DNA of 64,000 nucleotides, from the NCBI GenBank assembly GCA_963970005.1, contig CAXAMN010029005.1:1-64000 (forward strand), given 5' to 3'. Within the stretch, counting starts at the first letter, position 1. Every line of letters starts with the position of its first letter. Shown in pieces: positions 10,428-21,497 of the stretch. The stretch comes from Durusdinium trenchii. Taxonomy: Eukaryota; Sar; Dinophyceae; Suessiales; Symbiodiniaceae. The translations under genes and the position numbers were made by a program. Under the pieces are notes generated by a model. That model searched no databases. It was not told the origin of the DNA and saw only the letters and a list, made by a program, of their open reading frames with translations.

Positions 10428-12299
10428 TTTTTGGTACTAGTTAGACAACACTACAAACCAACCATCCCAAGGAATATAGACACTGCCAAAGCACCTCCAA
10501 GAACATCACCCCAATTATTATGTAGGCCATGTTCGTGTGTGTCTTGCCACATTTATATGTATGAGCGTGGCAAAGGTCAATTTGCACATCTACTGCTAAT
10601 TTGTGGGTCATAGGGCAACTGAAAACTCGAGCGGGGTGATTCCTATATGGTAGCCAGGGTACTATATGACACGGCAACATCATTCCCGGTTGAACATGAA
10701 CCTGTTACCCAGAAGGTAATCATTGTCATCAAACAGACCCGTATTTGCAATTCTCATGAATTTCCACGTAATGTATTCCATCAGGCAACCATTGAATGCA
10801 CAGCTGTTTCACTTCGAGCACCCGTTTGGGGTGCATTGCATCCTCAAGACTGGAAACCTTTGAGTCGATTGATTGCAAAAATTTAACACAACTGAGTAGT
10901 TGCTGCAGTTGCTGTGGTTCATTGATGGGAGAAAAGGGATTGACATGGCTCAAGCAGCGGAAGGTCCTTCAATACCCGATCGTCATTGCTGCAGGGCAGC
11001 AACCCCAAAGCCTCCGCAAGGGCCCCAGCGTGACGCAACAAACCTGAGTTTTGTGGGGAACATCATAAGCAGAAACGTAGGGAAACATAAAAACATTTGT
11101 AGAAACTCGGTCATTTATATATAGTTATATATATATATATCAAGGAACTGATGTAAAAAAAACAGTTCCTATTTCCATTTAACAGGTTTCACAAGTCTGA
11201 ACGCACAGCAGGTTAGGACAATCACCTCTGTTGGAGCACATTGGACAAGCATACATTTTCTTACTACCCAACATTCTCGTACTGCCAACAAACTGTTTTG
11301 GAACGACATTTAGTTTTGAGGTGCGCAATATGATATTTGCAAAGGACCAAATTTTAAGTTAAACATCAATTTTTTGCAACACTGCCCCCTACTGGTGGGG
11401 AGTATCAGCCAGGGTGCACAGACTCCACGCGCTGAGAAGATGGAGAGGTGAAGCGAAGGCTAACCTGCAGAAGACATGGTTCTTGCAGTCAGCGCCTCGT
11501 TTGTATTCTGCCAACCCTGCAATCCCCTGCAGATTCTAAAGCCGAGATGCATTTTCTCCCGTTGCCAAGCCATAGTTCTCAATCACCTGCTCAAAGCGAA
11601 GGCCGGATGCTTCGCTTATGCTCCTCAACAACTTGAAGGAAGCAAGCATATACCAGCATGGTCTGAAGTCACCCGCATTGGGTGCGGACAAGAGATTCCT
11701 CACAGTCACAAGCTCATGCAAGCGTTGCTGTGACAGTCCTCATGCTCGCTTTAGGCTGGCATGAAACTTGCCAAAAGAACATCGACTATTATTGACTACA
11801 AATGCTCCTGATTGCGACAGGCTACAAGTATGTTGGCAACGAGACACTCTATCAGCCAGGGCCGTCCTGCACTGGTTGTTTTTGCGGTGAGTCTGTGACC
11901 AACTCACGTTTGTTTGGCTGTTTGAGCTCAACATGTGCATAGCGTGTTTCAAACACTGCCTGGAATTCCCTCGCTTTCTCCATCTTCCTAGATTTGACCC
12001 ACATGATCCAAGATCTTCCTGGGAGCATTTCCAAGATCATCCCAAATCCAGGTGTGTTTCTGCTTCTTGGACACTGTTGCTTCGGAGAGGGAGGGTCGAA
12101 GACGGGTCCGGTCCGGGTCCGTCCAACGCACGGTGAAACAGCCGATTTCGCCCAGCCCGAACGGTCGGTTTAAGTAGACACGACTCATGCATTGAAACAA
12201 TCCCTAGTCTCTAACGGATTCCTCCCAATGAGATACGAATTCATGTTCATCACAAGGACCCAAGGATTGACACGTACTTTAAGTCCCCTTTGATGTCTT

Positions 12300-12420
12300 T
12301 CATCATGACGTCCCTACGAATCTGCCCACACTGTTCTTCCAGGTCAATGGATTCATCCGGGGAAACACGAACTCCGGGGAATCCGTCGGCTCGCCGATTT
12401 GTGCAAAGGCCTGGAGAAAA
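12300..12420 (-). CDS. Possible exon, charged segment
   Basis: One minus frame reads DGFPGVRVSPDESIDLEEQC followed by GQIRRDVMMKDI, which has the charge pattern of real protein. A second minus frame is also open. No domain is recognised and splice sites are uncertain. Confidence 0.3.
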
Positions 12421-13842
12421 CTGGTGGACCCAAAAGGCAAAAAAGGAGGCTCCAAATGGCTCCCCAAACAGGAAACAGGTGTTAAACATGGTCTTCCAGG
12501 GCATGTCATTGTGGTTTCTACTTGGTCTGATGGATCACCCTTGGCAACCCAGGATGACCTCATCAAAATCATTAGCAAAATCATTCAGCAACGGAAACGC
12601 CATATGCCACTGTGTTTGTTTGGACTTTGTTGGAGGCTGCCCCACTGCCCTACACTGCAAATTGTCCATGGGCCACCTAAACGAGCAATTTTGCTAGCAT
12701 TCAGCAAACTTAGTGGCCAAACACGGGTGGTTGCACGGTGCACACTGCATGCACTCCACACAAACAAATCGACATTTGATCAACAAAGGACACCTCCAAC
12801 TGGAACTCACTCTGGTGACGATGGTGGTGCTCATTAGTGTCTTGATGTTTCATGTTGCTGCACGAGCGAGACCCATTGCGTAGACAAGTTGACAAGCCAA
12901 GTTTGCATACTTAGTAAGTTACAAACAACTGTATTCTGTAGTTGTTGTCAAATCACCGGTCCCGTCATATGAGCAGCAAATTAAACACAAAAGAAACACA
13001 TGCTGACACTGATCCCTGTTCATGTCCAATCAAGTCCAATCCGTGCATGTCTCACTTTTGGGTAAAAGTACTGTAGATCTTCAGGCACAGGATGGCACAG
13101 CATTTTTCTGTTTGGAGCGAACTTCTCTTTGTCCTTCAATCGCTCCTTTTTAATGTCAAAACGGACCAGAAACCGCCTGCACGTGGTTCAATCAGCTGCT
13201 TCGCGTTTCCATCTTGTAAGGGCCCATGTTGGAACATAAACAACTGGAATCGAGGTCTCCGAGCCTGGCAAATCAAAAGGACGTTGTCCCATACTTTCTA
13301 TAAAGACTTCCAACTTCCAATAAACCTTTCCCCATGACCACAAAAAATGAACCAAAGACATGTGATATCATGTGATCATGTACTCCGCATGGCCACAGCC
13401 CAAAACATACGCCTTGTTTGCGGGTGATAGGCCTGGACGGGCATGGACCTAGTAGATACCGCGTCACTTGTGTTGACCCCATGGCCGGTTGCGACATCTG
13501 CAGATGTCGAAGCTGCGTCGAATCCGGCGAACGGCCGCATATCCGAATTCCAACTCCCAAATCCATTTCATCCAATCGATTAAAATCCCAAATCCATTTC
13601 ATGTTGTTCTCTTCTTTCTCCTCACCCCGTCAGAATTCATATGCGGTCCGTAGACCGTACACATCGGTACACCCAACACGTTCAATCCCAACCCATCAAC
13701 TCTCCCCGCCACACACCCCGACCATCCCTGAGCCAATTCCTTGCCACACACCACACCCCGCATACACGCCCCATCCATCCCGCGTATTCCACCAATTCAT
13801 GGCCCACCCGTGGCTCTTTAGGCTTTTCTGGAGCCACCGCAC

Positions 13843-13905
13843 CTCGGTGAGCAACGGAATCAGCGGCTCCGGGTCTTCCTTCACCGAATTCACGGCCGCC
13901 AAGGC
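13843..13905 (-). CDS. 63-nt exon, amphipathic helix
   Basis: A minus-strand acceptor (AGCGCAG) and a GTGCGG donor enclose exactly 21 codons (A-L-A-A-V-N-S-V-K-E-D-P, then EPLIPLLTE). Both phases are 0. The sequence looks like a short amphipathic helix. No family is recognised. It continues the minus-strand series of small helical exons (15.4, 16.9, 17.6 and 18.1 kb). Confidence 0.4.
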
Positions 13906-15374
13906 CTGCGCTTGACGCGCGCGCTGAGCATCGCGATCTGGTGGGGTTTCAAGAGCGGGTGGGTGGACCTGTGACAGCGGGGGGGGGTAGTCCTGAAGAC
14001 TCATGACTCCAACACAACGCCTGGAAATGGTGGAAAAGGACTCCATTGACTCGGTGCAAGATGTTTGTCTAAGCAGTACTTCTGCGAGGCAGAACGCAGT
14101 CTCTACGTGCCTGGTCCACCGTCATGCCTGAACCTTCTGGCAGCAGCAGCCTCAGGACTTTCCACAGAAACCAATGTGGCACTCGACCTTCCCACAACAG
14201 GCTTTGTATCATCTTGGTTTATGTTGCTCTTCCCAGACATCTTATATATAGGTGTTCCAATCTAAAAAACACATATACATACATGCACACATGCCATGTA
14301 GTTTATCAGTGGCATCCAAAGCTTCAAACATCTCAAGTCGGACTGTGTTGTTCCATGAAGAATTCGATGAAGAACTCAAGCAATTTTGGATTTCAACAAA
14401 CAACACCTACAGCGCCTACAGTACCTTTCCAAGAGTTCCATAAATCGTTTCCGCGGTACCCATTCTCGTCAAACACATCCACCACATCGAACTCCTCTGG
14501 CGTTTGACTTAATTTCACCGTGGCTGGACTCAGCGTGAGATGGACCCTCTTCAGCGTGAGAGCCAGCGGGACTGCTTGGTAAGGTGACGGCAGTGGATGC
14601 TCATGACATGCTGAAAAGATCAACCATGTACCCTTGACATGCAGTAGACGCCCATGTTGGTTTTCACAATGGCCAATGACCTCACAGATTTCGAGAAACC
14701 TGTTGTACACATCTTTTGGCTCAACAGCACGAGGTTCTTTCATGTTCTTTCGGCTTCATACCGCACGGGAACCGCACGTGACCTCTCGAAGCCTGGGCGG
14801 ACGTCCAAGCGCGTTCATGAACCAATGGTTTCAGAGGTTCAATGGCACAAGGGCCCCCAATGTCAGTAGTTTAAATATAGACCCCCATCTGTCTAAGACA
14901 TTTTTAGGGGTGCCAGTGCCATCTACTCTGAAACCACTGTAAAAGCGTTCACCGTCTGCAAAATGCAACAGGTTAGAAGACGCCGATCGAAAACCCTCCA
15001 CTGAACCTCGTCGTACGCGCCTGAGACTGGGCAAAGCTCCCCATGAGACATATACAACTGAGGAAACCGTGTAGCAACGCAGCAACTCATGTCACTACTG
15101 GTCAATGAGACTGAATAGGCAACCAACAGGGAGAACTCCTTGTTTGGGTTTGACAAATTGGGCTCTTGGGTTCCTGGACGCTTCAACAAAATACCGCTGT
15201 TTAAATGGGACACTGAGTGAACAGCCAACCCATAGTTCGATAAAGCACGGTAATTGATGATCCCCCATCAAATCAAGGGTTCGACCGTGCTAGTCTTGTG
15301 CTTGGCCCAATTGAAGGAATACACCCCCCAAAAAAAAGCAAAAACACTTCCTGCCACCCAGTTGCTGAAACTCT

Positions 15375-15451
15375 GTCTCTAGCGCCGGCTCTAGGCTGCT
15401 CCGCACCGCCGTGCGCCGGCTTAAGCTACTACTGCTCCACAGCGCCTCCAC
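15375..15451 (-). CDS. Exon, helical charged segment
   Basis: A minus-strand acceptor (GGACCAG) is followed in phase 0 by VEALWSSSSLSRRTAVRSSL and EPALETE. Codon use and charge look like real coding sequence, and GC content is much higher than in the flanks. The function is unknown. The donor lies near 15,375. Confidence 0.45.
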
Positions 15452-16879
15452 CTGGTCCGGGGATTTGAGCCCCTGAAACGGTCACTCTTGAAGAAACTAT
15501 TACCACTTTTGAGGTTCAAGTTTCTGATCACCACTCCTGGTCCGGGCAACGTGAAGAACAAGTACGTAACATTGTCTGTATATCCCGTCAGAAAGTAGTA
15601 ACACCTGTTCAACCGATTCATTCTCATTGGGGGACTACTATAGATTACTAAATCAAACAAGTCTCAACTCATGAAAAAACAACTCAAACAATTGAAGCCA
15701 ACGCAAGGGCATCATCTCACACCAAGGATGGCTCTTCATGGATCCATGGCAGCAAGGACTTCTTGATTCCGAGTTGCGTGGGAAGGCCACGACTTGGGTA
15801 TCATGGCCCTATGACTGGAGCTCTAAGTCTTTGACGCACCCGAGCGGTTGGGTTCTATCCACAGAATTTGGGGTATCGGTATAACGGTATAACCTTGCTC
15901 ATGTCATCAAATAAGTAGTAATAAGTAGCAACCAACCTGAACTCACCCCGCATCACGTCCATATTGTCTGTTTGCCAATATAAAAAAGGATGCTTGAGTG
16001 GATCTGTTCTTTGTGGCAAAACCCCGTGCCTCCAAACGTCGTGCATTCTCAGGCCGAAACATGGCCTCGGACAAGCAGGGCCGGAAATGGAAACGTCGTA
16101 GCTGTGGCTGGACCTGACATTGCTTGTGCATAACTTAGGTGTGACTCAGTTTGATTGCAAAGGCTTTGCCCAAAAAAACAAAATGCAGTTCTATCCCTGC
16201 ACATGAGGACCGCCCAAACCAATCATTGAATGATATTCAATAATTATGTTTTTGTTTTTAAAGCAAGCTCTGCTTACAAATGCTTATTGATCAATCAATA
16301 ATGACATGCTTTACATCCGAAAAGTACCTGACTTTCAGCGACTGATGCGAGATGGGCGCCCTGATCACTCGTCATGAACTCTCTCAGATGAACTGAGCCC
16401 ATCTGATGAAAGGGGCAACAAGAAACGATCTCAAGCCAACCAGCAAGAAAAAACAGTTCAAATGCTTGCAGGGAGCAAAAGGACCTTGTTGTTCCTCTTA
16501 CTCTCTCTTACTTTTTTCAGCTTTGTTCCCTGGAAACACACTCAAGTGGCCCAATGACCCCAGAATGTGAGCTGTTTGCTCCGGGAGTTGTTGATAGATT
16601 GCAGGTCCGAGGTATGTTGAACGCTAAGAACAAGGACTCAACATCAAAGTGGTTTTGACTTTGACATACGAAGTGAGGAGCTGCCAGCCAAAAGAGTGCT
16701 CCAAAACCTATCAGCTCCAGCCACCCCAAAATTAGACTCGGAAAAACACAAAGGAAGAACCAACTGCAAACACGCAAAGACACAACGAAAACAATGGTCA
16801 TAAATTTTGCCATAGCAAAAACCCAAAGAATTAACATCTTGTTTTGTCGGATGTCCAAAAATATAACGTGGGCTCACCA

Positions 16880-16945
16880 AGCAAACTAGCCCCTCTTGTA
16901 GCCACGGATCCGCCACAGCAGCTTTGACGGAGATCACGTCCACAG
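16880..16945 (-). CDS. Exon, short helix (phase 1 entry)
   Basis: After a minus acceptor (GCGGTCAG), entry in phase 1 gives a frame containing VDVISVKAAVADPWLQEG. It resembles the helical exons at 17.62 and 18.08 kb in length, phase and Ala/Val content. No domain is recognised. The donor is not certain. Confidence 0.35.
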
Positions 16946-17564
16946 CTGACCGCTGCCTAACCGGTGGGGCGTTTGGAGGCACATGGAGGTCATCAAGTCA
17001 TGGCATCTGTTGCAAACAAGGCGTGACAAATGTGTGAATTTGAGCCTCGAGAGCAAGTGCAAAAACAAAGAGAAGCCTGTAGCTGGGGCTGTCTGTTGTC
17101 TTCAAAAATAGGAGCACTGTCTGAAGTGAGGACTCCACCAACTCAAATAGTGTGCATAAGGACTCTTGATTTTTGACATGGTGTTGACATGTGTTCTTGG
17201 GTGAGCTGGGTTATTAAGAAATCGGTACACATGAGGGGATCTCTGAGAGAAGCAACCAAAAGCACCATCTTAACGCAGGAGAACGTCACACAGCAACAAC
17301 TGCACCAGCACTGAGTCATGTAAACAGCACGGAAAGTATGACAAAGAAAAACACATCCCCAAAGCATCCATTCTCCCTCTCCCCAAAACACTCCTATCAT
17401 TTATTTCATCCAGGATTGGGTCGGGCTGAGAGGTTGAGGTTAAGGATCCTTTTCCGTAACACCAGTGCTCTGTTCCTTTGTGCTGCTGATGTTCTCTTGT
17501 CTATTCAACTGGTCCACGTGTTTCAATCTTGTTTCCATTTGTTTCCCATCTCGAGCTTTCCTAT

Positions 17565-17623
17565 CACGCCAAGTGGCAGCTGGAAACTGGTCGCCAGTGC
17601 TGTGGCCAGAGCGTCATCGATGC
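17565..17623 (-). CDS. Exon, short helix (phase 1 entry)
   Basis: Acceptor CACTGGCAG, then phase-1 entry reading GIDDALATALATSFQLPLG. The ALA(T/A)ALA core and the phase match the exon at 18,079, 456 bp away, so the two look like duplicated exons. The plus strand is open here too, without comparable support. Confidence 0.4.
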
Positions 17624-18021
17624 CTGCCAGTGCTGGCATCGAACACCACCAAAGCTTACTCGGTCTGGAGTAGTCTGGAATATATATAGTTTTGCGGTGA
17701 AACGGTCCTCATGCAAAGTGCAATCCATCTCGTCAATAAGCTATAACAAAATCAACCGTGTCTTGTAAGTTATCTTGGATTATCTCACAGTATGTTTAGA
17801 AGATGGACACAGTCCCGCTTTGCCAGCAACCCAAGGCTTCCCCGATTCTTCCTCAGGACCTTGGAACCGGACGTTGGGTTCCCTCGTTCCCCACCCATCG
17901 TCATTCATCGTTGACGACCGCAGATCCAAAAAGGAGTGCGCCCCCCCCGCATTGAGATTCGCTCACAGCGGGATTTGCAGGAGCCAGCTACGGATTCAAA
18001 AGAACATGATTGGTACAGGAG

Positions 18022-18079
18022 AACTGAGATGCCAATGCCGCAAGAGCTTCCCCCAGCTTTGCGGCTGAAACGTCTGCGC
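18022..18079 (-). CDS. Exon, short helix (phase 1 entry)
   Basis: Acceptor TCCAACAG, then phase-1 entry reading GADVSAAKLGEALAALASQ. It is similar to the next exon at 17,623. It lies 559 bp beyond the last Ser/Thr-rich exon, which keeps the regular spacing of the array. Confidence 0.4.
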
Positions 18080-18574
18080 CTGTTGGAGTTTGATTGGTCC
18101 CCACCAGCAGTAGAATACCTTGGATTTGCTGTCCAGAATCCTGGAAAAAAGCAAAACGGTATGGAAAATTAAGAGATACTCCAGGATCTCTCAATTTTCC
18201 AAGGTGTGGGGATTTAGTCATTTATGGAAAAAAAGCTGAGAGCACCTTAAATCCGCCCAAACCATGATACTCTGCACGAAGTTCGTGGTCTGGATGGGTG
18301 CGGCCAAACGCACCGTCCTCAGTTTTGGGCGGCGGTTGTCGCGAATGAAGAGCCATGACCAAACGAGGCCATGTCGCATGTCCATCCCGTTATAAGGAAA
18401 ACGATAACTAATTGACCATAGTCATACTCTCCTGCTGGTCCGACAATGTCTGTGTCCAATGCAATATGAAGGCTACCATCTCTGCAATAAACAGCCTATC
18501 CCTGAAGACCTTTTGAGAACGGAGGTACTGTTGCATGACTGAGCCTCCCAACCATTCCCTGTCTTGACACGTTC

Positions 18575-18638
18575 GAGTGGCAGCGTGGTGGTGCTGCTGG
18601 TACTACTGGTGCTTGTGTGGCTTGAACTGGTGCTTGTC
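18575..18638 (-). CDS. Ser/Thr-rich linker exon 6 of the lower array
   Basis: Acceptor CCACTAAG, then G completing a phase-1 codon, then TSTSSSHTSTSSTSSTTTL. Ser/Thr-rich, probably glycosylated extracellular stalk. The first bases (GACAAGCACC) are identical to those of the exon at 19,196. Confidence 0.55.
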
Positions 18639-19119
18639 CTTAGTGGCAACCAGCAGGTACCACTGCCCTCTTCACCCTCTGGCTTCTAGATATACACGCA
18701 AGGTTCGAACTGCGATTCCGTGCAATACCTACTGACAGGGGAGGTTGCTACATGTTGCTACACACACAACATACACACAACATAATACAACATAAAGCAA
18801 ACTAATGCAGTCATCAGTCATTTTGCCTGTTTGGTGACACTTGACACACACTTGACACCATCATGGGCTCAGCCACAAGAAGAACCACATGAGTTTGAGG
18901 AGACAAGAATAGGTGAATGCACCCCATGGGTTGGGTCATGGCATTCAGGTACGCTGTGACCTGTCAAACAAGCTTGACTATCGGTAAAATCACAAACAGC
19001 TGTGGAATGTCCGTCTTTCGTTTCGGATGTTTACAGGTCTCAAAATATGGCCACAGATACACATCGCCTGCCACTTTCAATCAGACTCCCCACACCAGCT
19101 TCGCTTCAGACAATTGGCG

Positions 19120-19196
19120 TCACCGTTTCCGTGCTACTGGTGCTGCTGGTACTTGAAGTGGAGCTGGTCGACTGGGTACTGGTGGTGGTGCTTGTC
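19120..19196 (-). CDS. Ser/Thr-rich linker exon 5 of the lower array
   Basis: Acceptor GCCTCAG, phase-1 entry, then TSTTTSTQSTSSTSSTSSTS and on to ETVTP. Same architecture as its neighbours. Confidence 0.6.
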
Positions 19197-19639
19197 CTGA
19201 GGCGGCAAAACCGACCAAATGCCTCAGCGAAAACCGGCACTCAGGCATAGCGTGTTCCAAGGAGCTGGCTATACTAAGAACATGAACACGCGCGCATCCC
19301 TGGGTGTGTGAGGATCTAAACACCGCACTGACTACCTTGTGAGTTCCATGGAACGATCTACAGAACTGCGAGGACAAACCATCGAAAACGCGAGCCCGCA
19401 GAGCTCCAGCAAAGACCTGCTGAAGAAACGATGAGAGCGATCATGGCCGTCGTAGACATTCCAAACCAGTATATAATTAACATCGATAGAGTTTACAATT
19501 GCAATGTAAATTACATATAATTACTGATCATGTACTGCCGTGCTGGAGTCTTGGTTCCTCATTTGTGGTTGGGATGATTCTAAGGCCCTTCACCAGCGAC
19601 AGCAACTCCGCCCAGCTGCCCTCCCACCAACCCTCTGTA

Positions 19640-19694
19640 GCTCCTGGAGACGGTCGTACTGCTGCTGGTCTCACTGGTGGAGGTCCCGGTCTTG
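19640..19694 (-). CDS. Ser/Thr-rich linker exon 4 of the lower array
   Basis: The best acceptor in the phase shared by the array is GGCAGCAG before C-AAG-ACC. The frame then reads KTGTSTSETSSSTTVSRSY. Another acceptor about 27 bp upstream is possible. Confidence 0.5.
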
Positions 19695-20034
19695 CTGCTG
19701 CCTTGGCTGTTCTTGCACGCTATAGAGTCAACCCGAAACAAACATCAAATCAAACTTCAACATAGAACAAGAAAAACACAGTCAGAACAAGCATCAAAAT
19801 AGCACAATAATGAAACAAACTGCAGGAACAAGAAGGAAAGTAAGGAAGAACGAAAACGTTCACCCGACTTTTGGAGATGTGGAGACCTTGGAAACCAACA
19901 GTACCCCCCCTACAATACTAGATCTATCTATCTTCCCCAGTATGTAGTGAATCATGATTCCGGTGATTCCAGAACATGCAGGCCATTGCAGGCAGGGCCA
20001 ACCAAAACTTAAAATATGCTGAGCCATCCCAGGC

Positions 20035-20141
20035 GACTTGAGCTCGAACTGGAGCTACTTGTGCTGCTTGTGCTGCTGGTGATGGAAGTCGAAACGCTGG
20101 TGCTGCTGGTAAGAGTGATGCTGCTGGAGGTGGAGGTGGTC
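20035..20141 (-). CDS. Ser/Thr-rich linker exon 3 of the lower array
   Basis: A strong pyrimidine-rich acceptor (CCTTTTTCAG), phase-1 entry, then TTSTSSSITLTSSTSVSTSI and a further Ser run ending SSRLGW. It is the longest and purest Ser/Thr segment of the array. Confidence 0.6.
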
Positions 20142-20609
20142 CTGAAAAAGGGGGCCGGGAGATTGCTGGTGATCGCCACTGATAAAGTGTGGATGAACAC
20201 GGCCCTTTACAGCAAAAATAACAGTCGATATGAGTCATATCTGATGAAGAAGTACATAGAAGTACCTTCAAACATGTGTCATGTTTGAGTAAAAACTGCT
20301 ACATAATACTCAAAAAATGACACATGTTGGAATGATCCAGTATTCTATCTACTCTGGCATGACTCTAGCTGTGTGATGACAATTAAGCTTGACTGGTTGC
20401 AAACGAAGACGCAGGCGCCAGCTCAATTCATGTAAACAAACAATGTACACAAGCACCCTCAAAGTGATGAGAATGTGTTTTGACGGCCTCTGATTGCCTT
20501 TTTACCAAACTCCAACACACTTCAACAACCTCCCCTGTCTGAAGAAGCAATCAGTGTACCCGAATGCGAAGACATCGTACTCGAACTCCCTGTCCCCCCC
20601 TGGCCTGGT

Positions 20610-20707
20610 GTGGCTAGTGCTGGTTGTTGAGGTTTCGGTGTGGCTGGTGCGGCTCACAGTGCTCGAAGTAGAGGAGATGGACGTTGTAGAGGTTGTCGTG
20701 TGCGTAC
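20610..20707 (-). CDS. Ser/Thr-rich linker exon 2 of the lower array
   Basis: Acceptor TTGGCAAG, phase-1 entry, then THTTTSTTSISSTSSTVSRT and SHTETSTTSTSHT. The start resembles that of the exon at 21,239 (H-T-T-T-S-T-T-S). Confidence 0.6.
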
Positions 20708-21164
20708 CTTGCCAAACATCGGATGCCGAAGGGGCTACGAATCATTCATTTGGATGTTTGGGTGAACATCAAGTCGTATAGTTTGGAAGTCTTGTGTCGT
20801 TACTATAACACAAACAAGTCCTAGGTGAGAAGCTGAACTGCACCCCCAAACCACTGTTGGGCTTAAGTACGGTTTCAGAGTATTTCACATTGTTCTAACC
20901 TCCGTGCGTAATGTTACCAGTGTAAACGTGTAGGCAAACAACAAACAATATGCAAGAAACATGTTAAGAAACCTAATGGCAACCTGAATCTCATGTACAG
21001 ACCGTCAAATGTGAACCATGTCCCCAGCATGCACATCACTGCAATTACTTGGCGTTCTTTAAAACACACGGGGCCTTTTGCACTTGGCTCAACCGGTGGG
21101 GCCGACCAAAAAGGGCGAAACCGCTGTGCCACGGAGAGCCGTCCCGGCGAATGAACGTCCGTCC

Positions 21165-21239
21165 ACGGTGCTGTAGGTGGTGACGGTCGTCAGTGTACTG
21201 GTGGAGGTGTGGGTCGAAGTGGTGCTGGTGGTCGTATGC
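21165..21239 (-). CDS. Ser/Thr-rich linker exon 1 of the lower array
   Basis: Acceptor GGCTTCAG, phase-1 entry, then HTTTSTTSTHTSTSTLTTVT and TYSTVDG. Only 109 bp downstream of the copia 3' LTR boundary side at 21,348. The next array exon upstream in gene order is at 29,190, on the other side of the element. Confidence 0.6.
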
Positions 21240-21342
21240 CTGAAGCCATTCCAAGAGAATGACTGGGGAAAGGTGAAGAGGTGGAGTCTTACGGAAAAAG
21301 CACTGGTGGAAGCTGGAACTTGCATTTCTTGCAGGCATCTAG

Positions 21343-21347
21343 GAATC
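21343..21347. repeat. Target-site duplication GAATC (left)
   Basis: GAATC directly flanks the left LTR and recurs at 28,686-28,690 directly after the right LTR, as expected for 5-bp staggered integration by a copia integrase. Confidence 0.9.
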
Positions 21348-21449
21348 TGCGGACCTTTTCCTTGAGATGCAACGGCCTTGTTTGGTACACTTCTCATTTG
21401 TGCTGTGTCATCTTGAATGACATGTGAGCACGTTTCTCCATGTTACGCA
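21348..21449 (-). repeat. 3' LTR, 102 bp
   Basis: Begins TG and ends CA on both strands. It is identical to 28,584-28,685 except for one C/T difference near its left end (cctttTCC versus cctttTCT). Confidence 0.95.
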
Positions 21450-21462
21450 CTCCTCCTTTTGG
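21450..21462 (-). other. Polypurine tract
   Basis: The minus strand reads CCAAAAGGAGGAG directly before the 3' LTR. This is the purine run expected to prime plus-strand DNA synthesis. Confidence 0.85.
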
Positions 21463-21497
21463 AGTGTGAGCCACGGATCCACTCCAAACCGGACCTT

